DNA from: Channallabes apus
Lineage: Eukaryota; Chordata; Actinopteri; Siluriformes; Clariidae
Direction of reading: 5' to 3'
DNA length: 64,000 bases
Assembly (NCBI GenBank): GCA_030522415.1
Contig: CM060104.1
Location: forward strand, 19,512,825-19,576,824
Made by a program: the position numbers and the translations under genes. The notes below the pieces were generated by a model. That model ran no database searches, was not told where the DNA came from, and saw nothing but the letters and a program-made list of their open reading frames with translations. Below, in pieces: positions 48,621-61,107 of this stretch (positions are counted from its first letter, which is position 1; every line of letters starts with the position of its first letter).

Positions 48621-51600
48621 ACGCATACATACACACGCACACAGTGGCTTGCAAAAGTATTCAGCCCCCCTTGAACTTTTCCACATTTTGTCACATTAAA
48701 GCCACAAACATGAATCAATTTTATTGGAATTCCACGTAAAAGACCAATACAAAGTGGTGTACACGTGAGAAGTGGAACGAAAATCATACATGATTCCAAA
48801 CATTTTTTACAAATAATTATTCAGCCCCCTTTGGTGTGAGTGCAGTCAGTTGCCCATAGACATTGCCTGATGAGTGCTAATGACTAAATAGAGTGCACCT
48901 GTGTGTAATCTAATGTCAGTACAAATACAGCTGCTCTGTGACGGCCTCAGAGGTTGTCCAAGAGAATATTGGGAGCAACAACACCATGAAGTCCAAAGAA
49001 CACACCAGACAAGTCAGGGATAAAGTTATTGAGAAATTTAAAACAGGATTAGGCTACAAAAAGATTTGCAAAGCCTTGAACATCCCACGGAGCCACTGTT
49101 CAAGCGGTCATTCAGAAATGGAAGGAGTATGGCACAACTGTAAACCTACCAAGACAAGGCCGTCCACCTAAACTCACAGGCCGAACAAGGAGAGCGCTGA
49201 TCAGAAATGCAGCCAAGAGGCCCATGGTGACTCTGGACTAGCTGCAGAGATCTACAGCTCAGGTGGGGGAATCTGTCCATAGGACAACTATTAGTCGTGC
49301 ACTGCACAAAGTTGGCCTTTATGGAAGAGTGGCAAGAAGAAAGCCATTGTTAACAGAAAACCATAAGAAGTCCCGTTTGCACAGCAAACATGTGGAAGAA
49401 GGTGCTCTGGTCAGATGAGACCAAAATGGAACTTTTTGGCCAAAACGCAAAACACTATGTGTGGCGGAAAACTAACACTGCACATCACTCTGAACACACC
49501 ATCCCCACTGTCAAATATGGTGGTGGCAGCATCATGCTCTGGGGTGCTTCTCTTCAGCAGGGACAGGGAAGCTGGTCAGAGTTGATGGGAAGATGGATGG
49601 AGCCAAATACAGGGCAATCTTGGAAGAAAACCTCTTGGAGTCTGCAAAAGACTTGAGACTGGGGCGGAGGTTCACTTTCCAGCAGGACAACGACCCTAAA
49701 CATAAAGCCAGGGCAACAATGGAATGGTTTAAAACAAAACATATCCATGTGTTAGAATGGCCCAGTCAAAGTCCAGATCTAAATCCAATCGAGAATCTGT
49801 GGCAAGATCTGAAAACTGCTGTTCACAAACGCTGTTCATCTAATCTGACTGAGCTGGAGCTATTTTGCAAAGAAGAATGGGCGAGGATTTCAGTCTCTAG
49901 ATGTGCACAGCTGGTAGAGACATACCCTAAAAGACTGGCAGCTGGAATTGCAGCAAAAGGTGGTTCTACAAAGTATTGACTCAGGGGGCTGAATAATTAC
50001 GCACACCCCACTTTTCAGTTATTTATTTGTAAAAAATGTTTGGAATCATGTATGATTTTCGTTCCACTTCTCACGTGTACACCACTTTGTATTGGTCTTT
50101 CACGTGGAATTCCAATAAAATTGATTCATGTTTGTGGCTGTAATGTGACAAAATGTGGAAAAATTCAAGGGGGCCGAATACTTTTGCAAGTACAGTGGCT
50201 ATATACACACACACACACACATGCATGCATGCACACACATATATATATATATATTATATATACATGATTCTGGTTTAATATGCAAATACTATGTTTAACT
50301 ACATCTAAAAACTCCGGTTTCTCTCACGGTCCAAAGACATGTAGATATAGTGAACTGCCTATAACTCAGTTCAGTTAAATACATCATTAAGAAAGGAGTA
50401 TAGCACTTGTATAAACCTGCCTAGAGCTGGCCAAAAATATCTTTTCACTTTGATATTAAAGATTCTTTATTTTTTTGCAAATTGTTGTCAAAAAAGCCAA
50501 ATTGTATTGACCATGATTTAATTTCTAAAGGCAATAAAAGGGTGACTATTTTTATAGGCATTGTAGCTAAGCAAATTTATTAATATAGTATGATCACCTT
50601 TAGCAGAAGACCTTTCAAGACCTTTCATATTCACTGTGGTCACAACTTCAGTGTCTAATGGTGGTGCACACACGTTTTCCTGTGTATCTGCAGACACAAT
50701 TAAGCCATAACTGTCATTTTTACTTGTTACAATTTTTTTTCTCCAACATTTTATGTGTAATAACATTATGATTATTATCAATTTGGAAAAAATTAATACC
50801 TTCGTGTTCTTCACAGTTTTCACCCTCCTCGCTCATCACTTCATTATTTAACTCCATCTCCTCTGCAATAAAGAAATATGATAAATATGCATAATGTCAG
50901 TTCTTACACCATAGGCTTTTTATGCTTAATGTGGCTTATATTAAATAAATATCCAAACATACACCAAGACAAGTAGCTGAGTTACTGTAATTAACAATAA
51001 TAAAATTAATGAAATGTATTTTATATACCATTTGGGTCAATAGTGATCTCATCCAAATTCTTGCCCTTAAATTGGCCAACTCTTCCTTGTTCTAGCGCCA
51101 TAAGGACTTTGCTGACTTTTGCAAGCTGTAGAGTCTTTTCAGGAAGGCGATAGTATTCCCGATGAATTCGAATATCGTGTCCAAGAAAATTTGCCAATTG
51201 ATCCAGGTCTGTGTCTCTCAAGTTTAGAACTGTCGAAAGTGTCGCTGCTTGCTTTCGTAATTTTGTGGATGTAAGTGCACTTGGAAAATCCGCACCACAA
51301 TGCTTGGCAAAGTAGCGGATACAGTCCGAGCCTCTGTAATGGGACACTGCAGTTGGCCGGGCAAAAAGATAAACATTTTCCTTTAACACTCCACAAGACT
51401 CCCTATTCTTTACAATCAACTCCAAAGCAGCCATCATTTTGGGTGTCAACAGAATGGGAACTGGACGTCCCCTTTTTCCTCTGATGACAATTCTTGAGAA
51501 ATGCCGGCATAATTTTTTCTCAACCTCAGACAGTGCCCAATCTATATCAGCATGTGGTTTAGTGGTGTCCCTGGTCAAAAATGCAGATAAAGGCATATTA

Positions 51601-54600
51601 GACACCTCACCCTCTCTGCGACGGTTGAACAGGATGATTTGAGTCAGAATGGTCTTGGCAAGTTCAGACCAGCATTTTGTTGAAGGCTCTGAAGATAACT
51701 GTTGAAAGTATTCATCTTGTGTTTTGTTGAGAAAGGCATGAAGCTTCTGTATATCTTTTGTAAAAGGCAACAGTGTTGGTGCATTCCACTTCATTTCTTC
51801 CATATTTCGTGCAGCTGTTGCAGAGATCAAATCACACCACCTTTCTTTATGCACGTCTTGAAAGTCAGTGACTTTCTGTGCCAAGTCAAGATCTTTGTTC
51901 ATCAAAGCTTTTGCTTTTGTGAGCTTACTAATCTTCATTAGACTTATTCCAAGTTTTTTTGCAAGAGAAGGTGTTCTGTACATATTGTTTTTTTCATCAT
52001 ATCCACATGCATGTTTGACAGCTTGAACCGTCTTCATATAGTTGTGTGGATCTATGAAATCTTCCATCTTTTTCAAAGATGCAACTTTGCTGCCACTGAT
52101 CAGTAACTTTCCTAGTTCCCGCAACTTCTGTCTGACATACGCCTCATTCTTAGCAGATGATCCACCTTTGTTAAGCAAGTGTTCGCCCAACTGAATAATG
52201 CAGGTGTCTTTTTTTACAGCAGCTGTTACTTCATCTGGACTCATATGGCTTATTGTCTTCCATAGTGATTTGCTTATGTTGGAAGGTACAGGTTGCACAT
52301 ATGTACAGAGGGCTTGGACATGGTTTTTTCCAGGCTTTGGAATGGAATGTGTAGGGCCTAATTTACAGCTTTTCATATGCCTCCAGAGAGCTCTCCGGTC
52401 AAACAGCCCTTGGCAATATGCACAATGCATAAAGTCAGTGCCTTTTGTTTTTTTGGAGGGTTGTCTGATTGGAACTAGCTCCCCTTTGCCTGACTTTATC
52501 ACAGCTGCATTATGTACAAAGTTGCCTCTGTGGCGCAAATCATCAAAAAGCGTTTTTCTTTGTTTAGAACCCTTTGGAAAATTGCACGCAGTAGCTACTA
52601 ATTTTTCAGTTGAATGCACATATTCCAAATGTCTTGCCATTTTGCAGAAAGATTTGAGACAAAATAGGCAGTAGTGCTTCTTGCTATATAATCTAGCACC
52701 ATCACTTTTTCTTTTAACAGATCTGACTATTACCTGTGCTGATTTTTGAGAACTGCTGCTTGGTGCATCACTGTCTGAACTGTCTTCAGAATATTCACTT
52801 AGCTCCATGGTCTCCTGACTGTTCTTTTCTAGAACACTTTCTTCATGGGTGGTGCTATCGGGGACAGAACTAGTGGCTTGAACAGAAGTTGGGTCTGACC
52901 GATGCACTGGATATGGTTTAATGGATGAACTACTCCCTGAACTACTCTCTTCATTTTCATCTTTGGAGTCTGGGACATATTCCTCTCCACTGCCTGAAGT
53001 ACTATCAAAGAGCTCGTCTGAAGCCTCAGGAATTGAATCTTTCATCTAAAAATCAATAACAGTTTAATTAATTGTAAAATACATACAAAACGTGTTCCAC
53101 TGAGGACTAACAATCCCAAAAATACTTTTTAAATGACCCTGCATAGTGCTGTACTGACAATCTCTGCCCCACTATTAATTTTTATATACACTATATAGAC
53201 AAAAGTATTGGGACACCTGACCATTACACCAGCAGCGACTTTAATGACATTGAATTCAAATCCATAGACCTTAATATGGAGTTGACCCCCCCCTTTGCAG
53301 CTAGAACAGCTTCCATTTGTCTTGGAGGGCTTTCCACAGGATGCTGGAGCGTTTCTGTCGGAATTTGTGCCGTTCATTCTGTAAAACATTTATGAGGTCA
53401 GGCTCTGATGTTGGACGAGAGGGTCTGGCTCACAATCTCTGTTCCAGTTTATCTCAAAGGTGTTGGATGGTATGCACACGGCTGCTGGTTTTCCGCCTCA
53501 TGGCTGAGTTGCTGTTGACTCTAAACGCTTCCATTTGCCAAAACCAGTACTTACAGTTGACCGTGGAATAGCCAGCAGGGATGAAAAGAAAGGTGGTATC
53601 CTATAACAGGACCATGCTTGAAGTCATGAAGTTCGAGACCCATTATGTTTTACAAATGTGTATAACTGGCGATGACTGCAAGGCTAGGTTATACACCTGT
53701 GGCAACGGATCTAACTGAAACACCTACACTTAAAAGGTCTATCCCAATACTTTTGTATTTACAATTTGTTAGCAGGTAAAACATGTCTTAGAATTTAAAA
53801 TGTCTTAGATTTGTAATGTTCTGATATGCTGTGGAAACTAAGCAGTAGGAACATTCTATTGGTAATATAAATGTTAACCATAAAAAACTTACAATGATAC
53901 TTTTGGTCCTCCGTAACCTTGGTATGCACATATCTTGTTCAGAGTCTTCTGATAAAGACTGCTGAAACAAATGATCACAGAAAGCACACAATACTAAGAA
54001 AAGAGATAAATTCAGTAATGCTGTAACTCTACACTCACACAAAAAATACAATTTACTGTATGTAAATTTTACAATGTTGTATAAATTGTAATAACCAACA
54101 CATTTAAATTAAAATCTATTTTTTTTAAACAGACACTGAAATATAGACTAGAATTTCAGTGTGCATATTGCAAAACCTTGCATCAAATTAGATTCAGTTA
54201 GGCACACCCACAAAGTTTTGTACTTAACGTTTAGTTATAGCAACAAAATAGCTTAAACACATCTCAGTAAATACATACCTTCTGGGGACCTTTAACACAG
54301 ATTAGGTTTTGGTGAATTGTGGGGACACTGTTCTAAATAAAAATCTATGTTCACCTTTCACAAACTCTCTCTCACACACATACATGACGAAAACCTACTT
54401 TGTGGGGACTCCGTATGGAAACTCTTAAACAAGATGATATTATAAAAAAGGCAGAGTTTTGACACTTCAAATATCACTAATGTAATGCCTGTCTGCTCTA
54501 TGTTCACTGTCATGCACACTGGAGATGTATATAACGTACAGTTAGTGCTCTATGACATGCTCATCAGGTGGTAAAGTAGATAAAGACAGTGCTCTAATAA

Positions 54601-57600
54601 AAAGTGCTACTGGGATTGAAGAGGTTTACCTGCTCCGTTACAGATGAAGCCATGTCAGTGTTTTTGTCTAGACCAGTTGCAGACTGCAGAGCATGCTGCT
54701 GGTTCTCATGCACATTGTGCTCAGTAGTGTCCTTCATCACCTGCATTTTTTTGGGACGTGCAAAAAAATAATTAATCCAATCTAAAAAGCAGACGAAGCA
54801 AATGGAAAATAAAAACAGCAGTTAATTGGAACTAAAATACGTTACTTCACTATAGGAATGAAGTGCATGATTTCAGGGTTAGACACAGCAAATTCTAGAA
54901 GGTTATGAAGTAAATATGATGTGCTCAATAACACACAGTTTTGTATTTAACATTTAGTTATAGCAACAAAAAATAGCTTAAACACAAATCTCCATTAATA
55001 CATACCTTCTGGGGACCTTTAACACAGATTAGGTTTTGGTGAATTGTGGGGACACTGTTCTAAATAAAAATCTATGTTCACCTTTCACAAACTCTCTCTC
55101 ACACACATACATGACGAAAACCTACTTTGTGGGGACTCCGTATGGAAACTCTTAAACAAGATGATATTATAAAAAAGGCAGAGTTTTGACACTTCAAATA
55201 TCACTAATGTAATGCCTGTCTGCTCTATGTTCACTGTCATGCACACTGGAGATGTATATAATGTACAGTTAGTGCTCTATGACATGCTCATCAGGTGGTA
55301 AAGTAGATAAAGACAGTGCTCTAATAAAAAGTGCTACTGGGATTGAAGAGGTTTACCTGCTCCGTTACAGATGAAGCCATGTCAGTGTTTTTGTCTAGAC
55401 CAGTTGCAGACTGCAGAGCATGCTGCTGGTTCTCATGCACATTGTGCTCAGTAGTGTCCTTCATCACCTGCATTTTTTTGGGACGTGCAAAAAAATAATT
55501 AATCCAATCTAAAAAGCAGACGAAGCAAATGGAAAATAAAAACAGCAGTTAATTGGAACTAAAATACGTTACTTCACTATAGGAATGAAGTGCATGATTT
55601 CAGGGTTAGACACAGCAAATTCTAGAAGGTTATGAAGTAAATATGATGTGCTCAATAACACACAGTTTTGTATTTAACATTTAGTTATAGCAACAAAAAA
55701 TAGCTTAAACACAAATCTCCATGAATACATACCTTCTGGGGACCTTTAACACAGATTAGTTTTTGGTTAATTGTGGGGACACTGTTCTAAATAAAAATCT
55801 ACGTTCACCTTTCACAAACTCTCTCTCACACACATACATGACGAAAACCTACTTTGTGGGGACTCCGTATGGAAACTCTTAAACAAGATGATATTATAAA
55901 AAAGGTAGAGTTTTGACACTTCAAATATCACTAATGTAATGCCTGTCTGCTCTATGTTCACTGTCATGCACACTGGAGATGTATATAATGTACAGTTAGT
56001 GCTCTATGGCATGCTCATCAGGTGGTAAAGTAGATAAAGTAGAGACCGTGCTCTAATAAAAAGTGCTACTGGGATTGAAGAGGTTTACCTGCTCCGTTAC
56101 AGATGAAGCCATGTCAGTGTTTTTGTCTAGACCAGTTGTAGACTGCAGAGCATGCTGCTGCTTCTCATGCACAGTGTGCTCAGTAGTGTCCTTCATCACC
56201 TGCATTTTTTTGGGACATGCAAAAAAAATAATTAATCCAATCTAAAAAGCAGACGAAGCAAATGGAAAATAAAAACAGCAGTTAATTGGAACTAAAATAC
56301 GTTACTTCACTATAGGAATGAAGTGCATGATTTCAGGGTTAGACACAGCAAATTCTAGAAGGTTATGAAGTAAATATGATGTGCTCAATAACACACAGTT
56401 TTGTATTTAACATTTAGTTATAGCAACAAAAAATAGCTTAAACACAAATCTCAGTTAATACATACCTTCTGGGGACCTTTAACACAGATTAGGTTTTGGT
56501 GAATTGTGGGGACACTGTTCTAAATAAAAATCTATGTTCACCTTTCACAAACTCTCTCACACACACATACATGACGAAAACCTACTTTGCGGGGACCCCG
56601 TATAGAAACTCTTAAACAAGATGATATTATAAAAAAGGTAGAGTTGTGACACTTCAAATATCACTAATGTAATGCCTGTCTGCTCTATGTTCACTGTCAT
56701 GCACACTGGAGATGTATATAATGTACAGTTAGTGCTCTATGGCATGCTCATCAGGTGGTAAAGTAGATAAAGACGGTGCTCTAATGTATTTACCATTTAT
56801 TTATAGCAGTAAAATCTTTTCAGAGGTTACTATTACCTGCAATGTTTTAGTACAATAAATGTATAACTTTTCTCAAAATTGTGTATAACTAAAATGAAGT
56901 GCGCCCGATAAGTGACAATGTTCAGGAATTTAAATATCACAAAAAATATTCATAAAGTCTTACAACTGTTAGCAGTTTAAATAACTAAATTGGACAATAA
57001 ACAACAATGCTGAACAGAGTCAGATACCTTGCAGACCTTTGTACGCCAAGGCCAGTCTGTTCCTCCATAATCGTAGGTTATTTCATCTCCTTCTTTGATG
57101 TCCGTTACAGCAAACAGGCAAAGATGGGGTTTTCCATCCACTTCAATCTTCTTCATATTGCAATTTGGATGTTTGTCGTCATCATTAACCAGCCTACCAA
57201 AAGATCCATCTTCTTTTGCAGCATCAATGCTTAACACACACCGAAAAAAGGCAAAGCATGACAGAATATTCAGATCTAACGGTCAGGTGTAAATGTTTAA
57301 CTGGACAGATGTAAAATATATCATTTTAAAAGATTATGTTGAAATTAACTTGTGCTTTATGAGTGTTACGTAAGGTTTACTAGGGGTTTAAGGTTATTTT
57401 CAGAAATAAAACATACCATTCATTGAACAATTTACTAATATTTATAATTATATTTTAATCATTGTTTTAATCATTTAATTCTGTGTATTTCAGATGATGT
57501 GCAGATATGAAGTAATTTATCTTACCACCATGTTTTTCCTTTCCATTTAAAGTCAAACATAAACACAGCACATTTATCATGGTAGATTCTTCTTCTTCTT

Positions 57601-60600
57601 TGAGATTCAGTGAAATCAATAATTTCTCCTCTGTACTCAGCCACAAAATCGCCTCTAGAAAATGATGCTAGTGCAAAGATACCACGGCCTGTCAAAAAAA
57701 CAAAAGACTTACATTGTGTTAAACTAATTAGGCATTAAATCCAGTTTGGTGATGTAGAGAACAGATGTATATTTAAGCTGCCCCCGCACGTTTCATGTAA
57801 TATTGTGCACGATTTACCAGTTTACCTCCTCTTGTCGTACAAGCAAAGTTTTAAATAGTTTGGTCCTATCCTAACTAGTATAACATGTCGAGAAAGCTGC
57901 GGCAAGGGAAAGGGGTAGCCACTTCATCTCAACCAGCCTCGGGGACCGCAATGGTGGATGTATTGACTCAATTTGCGCAAGAGTTAGACAAACACAAAGA
58001 AAGTTCACTGGCAGAGCTGAGAGCTGCCTATACATACGAAGTTGGATGCTCTCAGCTCCTTGTTAGATTTGCACAGTCGGCAGACAACAACCATGGAGAC
58101 CGCACTCGCAACCGAGAAGAAATAACCGAGCTGACTACGAGATTCCAGCAACTCGAGAAAACTAACATTGCGCTGCTATCAAAGTGGAAGACCTCGGAAA
58201 TCGATCCAGACGACAGGGTCGAAGGATAGTGGGCTTACCTGAAGGAGAGGAAGACAGTTCACCTTTGAAATTTGTTTCCCAATTCCTCCAAGACATGGTT
58301 GGACCTTCCCTAGGCCGCTGGAACTGGACAGAGCGCATTGGGTACCAGTGCCAAAGCCCAGTCGGGGAAAACCCCACGAGCCATTATCGTTAGATTCCAC
58401 CACTACCGGGATAAGGAGTGGGTGCTTCGCTGGGGTAGGTCACCAAAAGGATGGCATAACTTTCGGTGGTGACCCTTTAATTCAAGGGCTAAGGGAACTA
58501 CCATACTGATATCTAAAAAGCTTCAGTTTGTTCCAGAGAAACTAATCTCTTATGGGCAGCAGTGCTATATTGTTGTATCAGGTACGCTTTTTCACATAAC
58601 AGTCATTGTGGCCTGTGTTTATGCCCCTAACATTAATAATGATAAGTTTATGTCTGTGCTTATACACCAACCAGGCAAAACATTGAGCATTGCAGGGTGA
58701 AGTGAATAACACTGATTATCTCTTCATCATGGCACCTGTTAGTGGGGGGGATATATTAGGGAGCAAGTGAACATTTATTCCTCAAAGTTGATGTGTTAGA
58801 AGCAGGAGAAATGGGCGAGCGTAAGGATTTGAGCGAGTTTGACGAGGGCCAAATTGTGCTGGCTAGACGACTGGGTCAGAGCATCTCCAAAACTGCAGCT
58901 CTTGTGGGGTGTTCCTGGTCTGCAGTGGCCAGTATCTATCAAAAGTGGTCCAAGGAAGGAGTGTGAGCTGAGGCTCACTGATGCACGTGGGGAGCGAAGG
59001 CTGGCCCCGATCCGACAGACGAGCTACTGTAGCTCAAATTGCTGAAGTTGTTAATGCTGGTTCTTATAGAAAGGTGTCAGATACACAGTGCATCACAGTT
59101 TGTTGTGTATGGGGCTGCATAGAGTGGCTTGCAAAAGTATTCGTCCCCCTTGAACTTTTCCACATTTTGTCACATTACAGCCACAAACATGAATCATTTT
59201 TATTGGAATTCCACATGAAAGACCAATACAAAGTGGTGTACATGTAAGAAGTGGAACGAAAATCATACATGATTCCAAACATTTTTTACAAATAAATAAC
59301 TGCAAAGTGGGGTGTGCGTAATTATTCAGTCTTTGAGTGCAGTCAGTTGCCCATAGACATTGCCTGATGAGTGCTTAATGACTAAATAGAGTGCACCTGT
59401 GTGTAATCTAATGTCAGTACAAATACAGCTGCTCTGTAGAGAATATTGAGAACACCACCACCATGAAGTCCAAAGAACACACCAGACAGGTCATAAAGTT
59501 ATTGAGAAATTTAAAGCAGGCTTAGGCTACAAAAAAATTTCCAAAGCCTTGAACATCCCACGGAGCCACTGTTCAAGCGATCATTCAGAACAAGGAGAGC
59601 GCTGATCAGAAATGCAGCCAAGAGGCCCATGGTGACTCTGGACGAGCTGCAGAGATCTACAGCTCAGGTGGGGGAATCTGTCCATAGGACAACTATTAGT
59701 CGTGCACTGCACAAAGTTGGCCTTTATGGACGAGTGGCAAGAAGAAAGAAATTGTTAACAGAAAACCATAAGAAGTCCCGTTTGCACAGCAAACATGTGG
59801 AAGAAGGTGCTCTGGTCAGATGAGACCAAAATGGAACTTTTTGGCCAAAATGCAAAACGCTATGTGTGGCGGAAAACTAACACTGCACATCACTCTGAAC
59901 ACACCATCTCCACTGTCAAATATGGTGGTGGCAGCATCACGCTCTGGGGTGCTTCTCTTCAGCAGGGACAGGGAAGCTGGTCAGAGTTGATGGGAAGATG
60001 GATGGAGCCAAATACAGGGCAATCTTGGAAGAAAACCTCTTGGAGTCTGCAAAAGACTTGAGACTGGGGCGGAGGTTCACCTTCCAGCAGGACAACGACC
60101 CTAAACATAAAGCCACGGCAACAATGGAATGGTTTAAAACAAAACATATCCATGTGTTAGAATGGCCCAGTCAAAGTCCAGATCTAAATCCAATCGAGAA
60201 TCTGTGGCAAGATCTGAAAACTGCTGTTCACAAACGCTGTTCATCTAATCTGACTGAGCTGGAGCTATTTTGCAAAGAAAAATGGGCGAGGATTTCAGTC
60301 TCTAGATGTGCAAAGCTGGTAGAGACATACCCTAATAGACTGGCAGCTAGAATTGCAGCAAAAGGTGGTTCTACAAAGTATTGACTCAGGGGGCTGAATA
60401 GTTACGAACACCCAACTTTTCAGTTATTTATTTGTAAAAAAAAAATGTTTGGAATCATGTATGATTTTCGTTCCACTTCTCACGTGTACACCACTTTGTA
60501 TTGGTCTTTCATGTGGAATTCCAATAAAAATGATTCATGTTTGTGGCTGTAATGTGACAAAATGTGAAAAAGTTATGATGTTCAAGGGGGCCGAATACTT

Positions 60601-61071
60601 TTGCAAGCCACTGTAGCCGCAGATCAGTCAGGGTCTGACAGGTCATAATATGTTCTTCCTTGCATTAGTAAAAATAAAATTGTCCCATAGAGGATCGACA
60701 GAGAAATTCTATACTACGTGGCAGCTCTTTCTTTCTTATATCAATGACTCGACGACTCATTCTGTAGCTTAGGGCAGGATGAACCCACCCTCTGCTGACA
60801 ATGTTTGTATTTCTTTTTTTCTAAACAGCCGCATGTAGTCGTGCAGACTTTTTGTGTATTTCATTTACTTTATTATTTATTTAACTTTTTTTTTCAATCT
60901 ACTTACTATTCTTAAGTTTTCTCAAGACATAGACCATTTTGAGTAAGAGGGCTGGAGGGGGTTAGTTCCCATTTTGTTTCATTTCTGTTTACTTTGTTGA
61001 GTTTTACATGTGTGTGTATATGTGTATGTATATATTGTAACTGTTGTTCTGTGAAACTAATTAAATAAAAA

Positions 61072-61107
<36 letters not shown>

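Noticed and set aside
51021..51028. TAA at 51021-51023 as the true stop of the recombinase protein
   Set aside because: A donor (aatg|gtatat) at 51029/51028 links in phase to three further exons ending in a conserved-looking module.
52198..52674. 158-codon plus-strand frame opposite the recombinase exon
   Set aside because: Antisense shadow of a well-supported minus-strand exon.
53045..53045. ATG at the beginning of the 2-kb exon as the real protein start (an intronless 674-residue protein)
   Set aside because: The ATG directly follows a good splice acceptor (tttttag), and upstream and downstream exons join in phase, so the exon is more likely internal. An alternative start here cannot be excluded.
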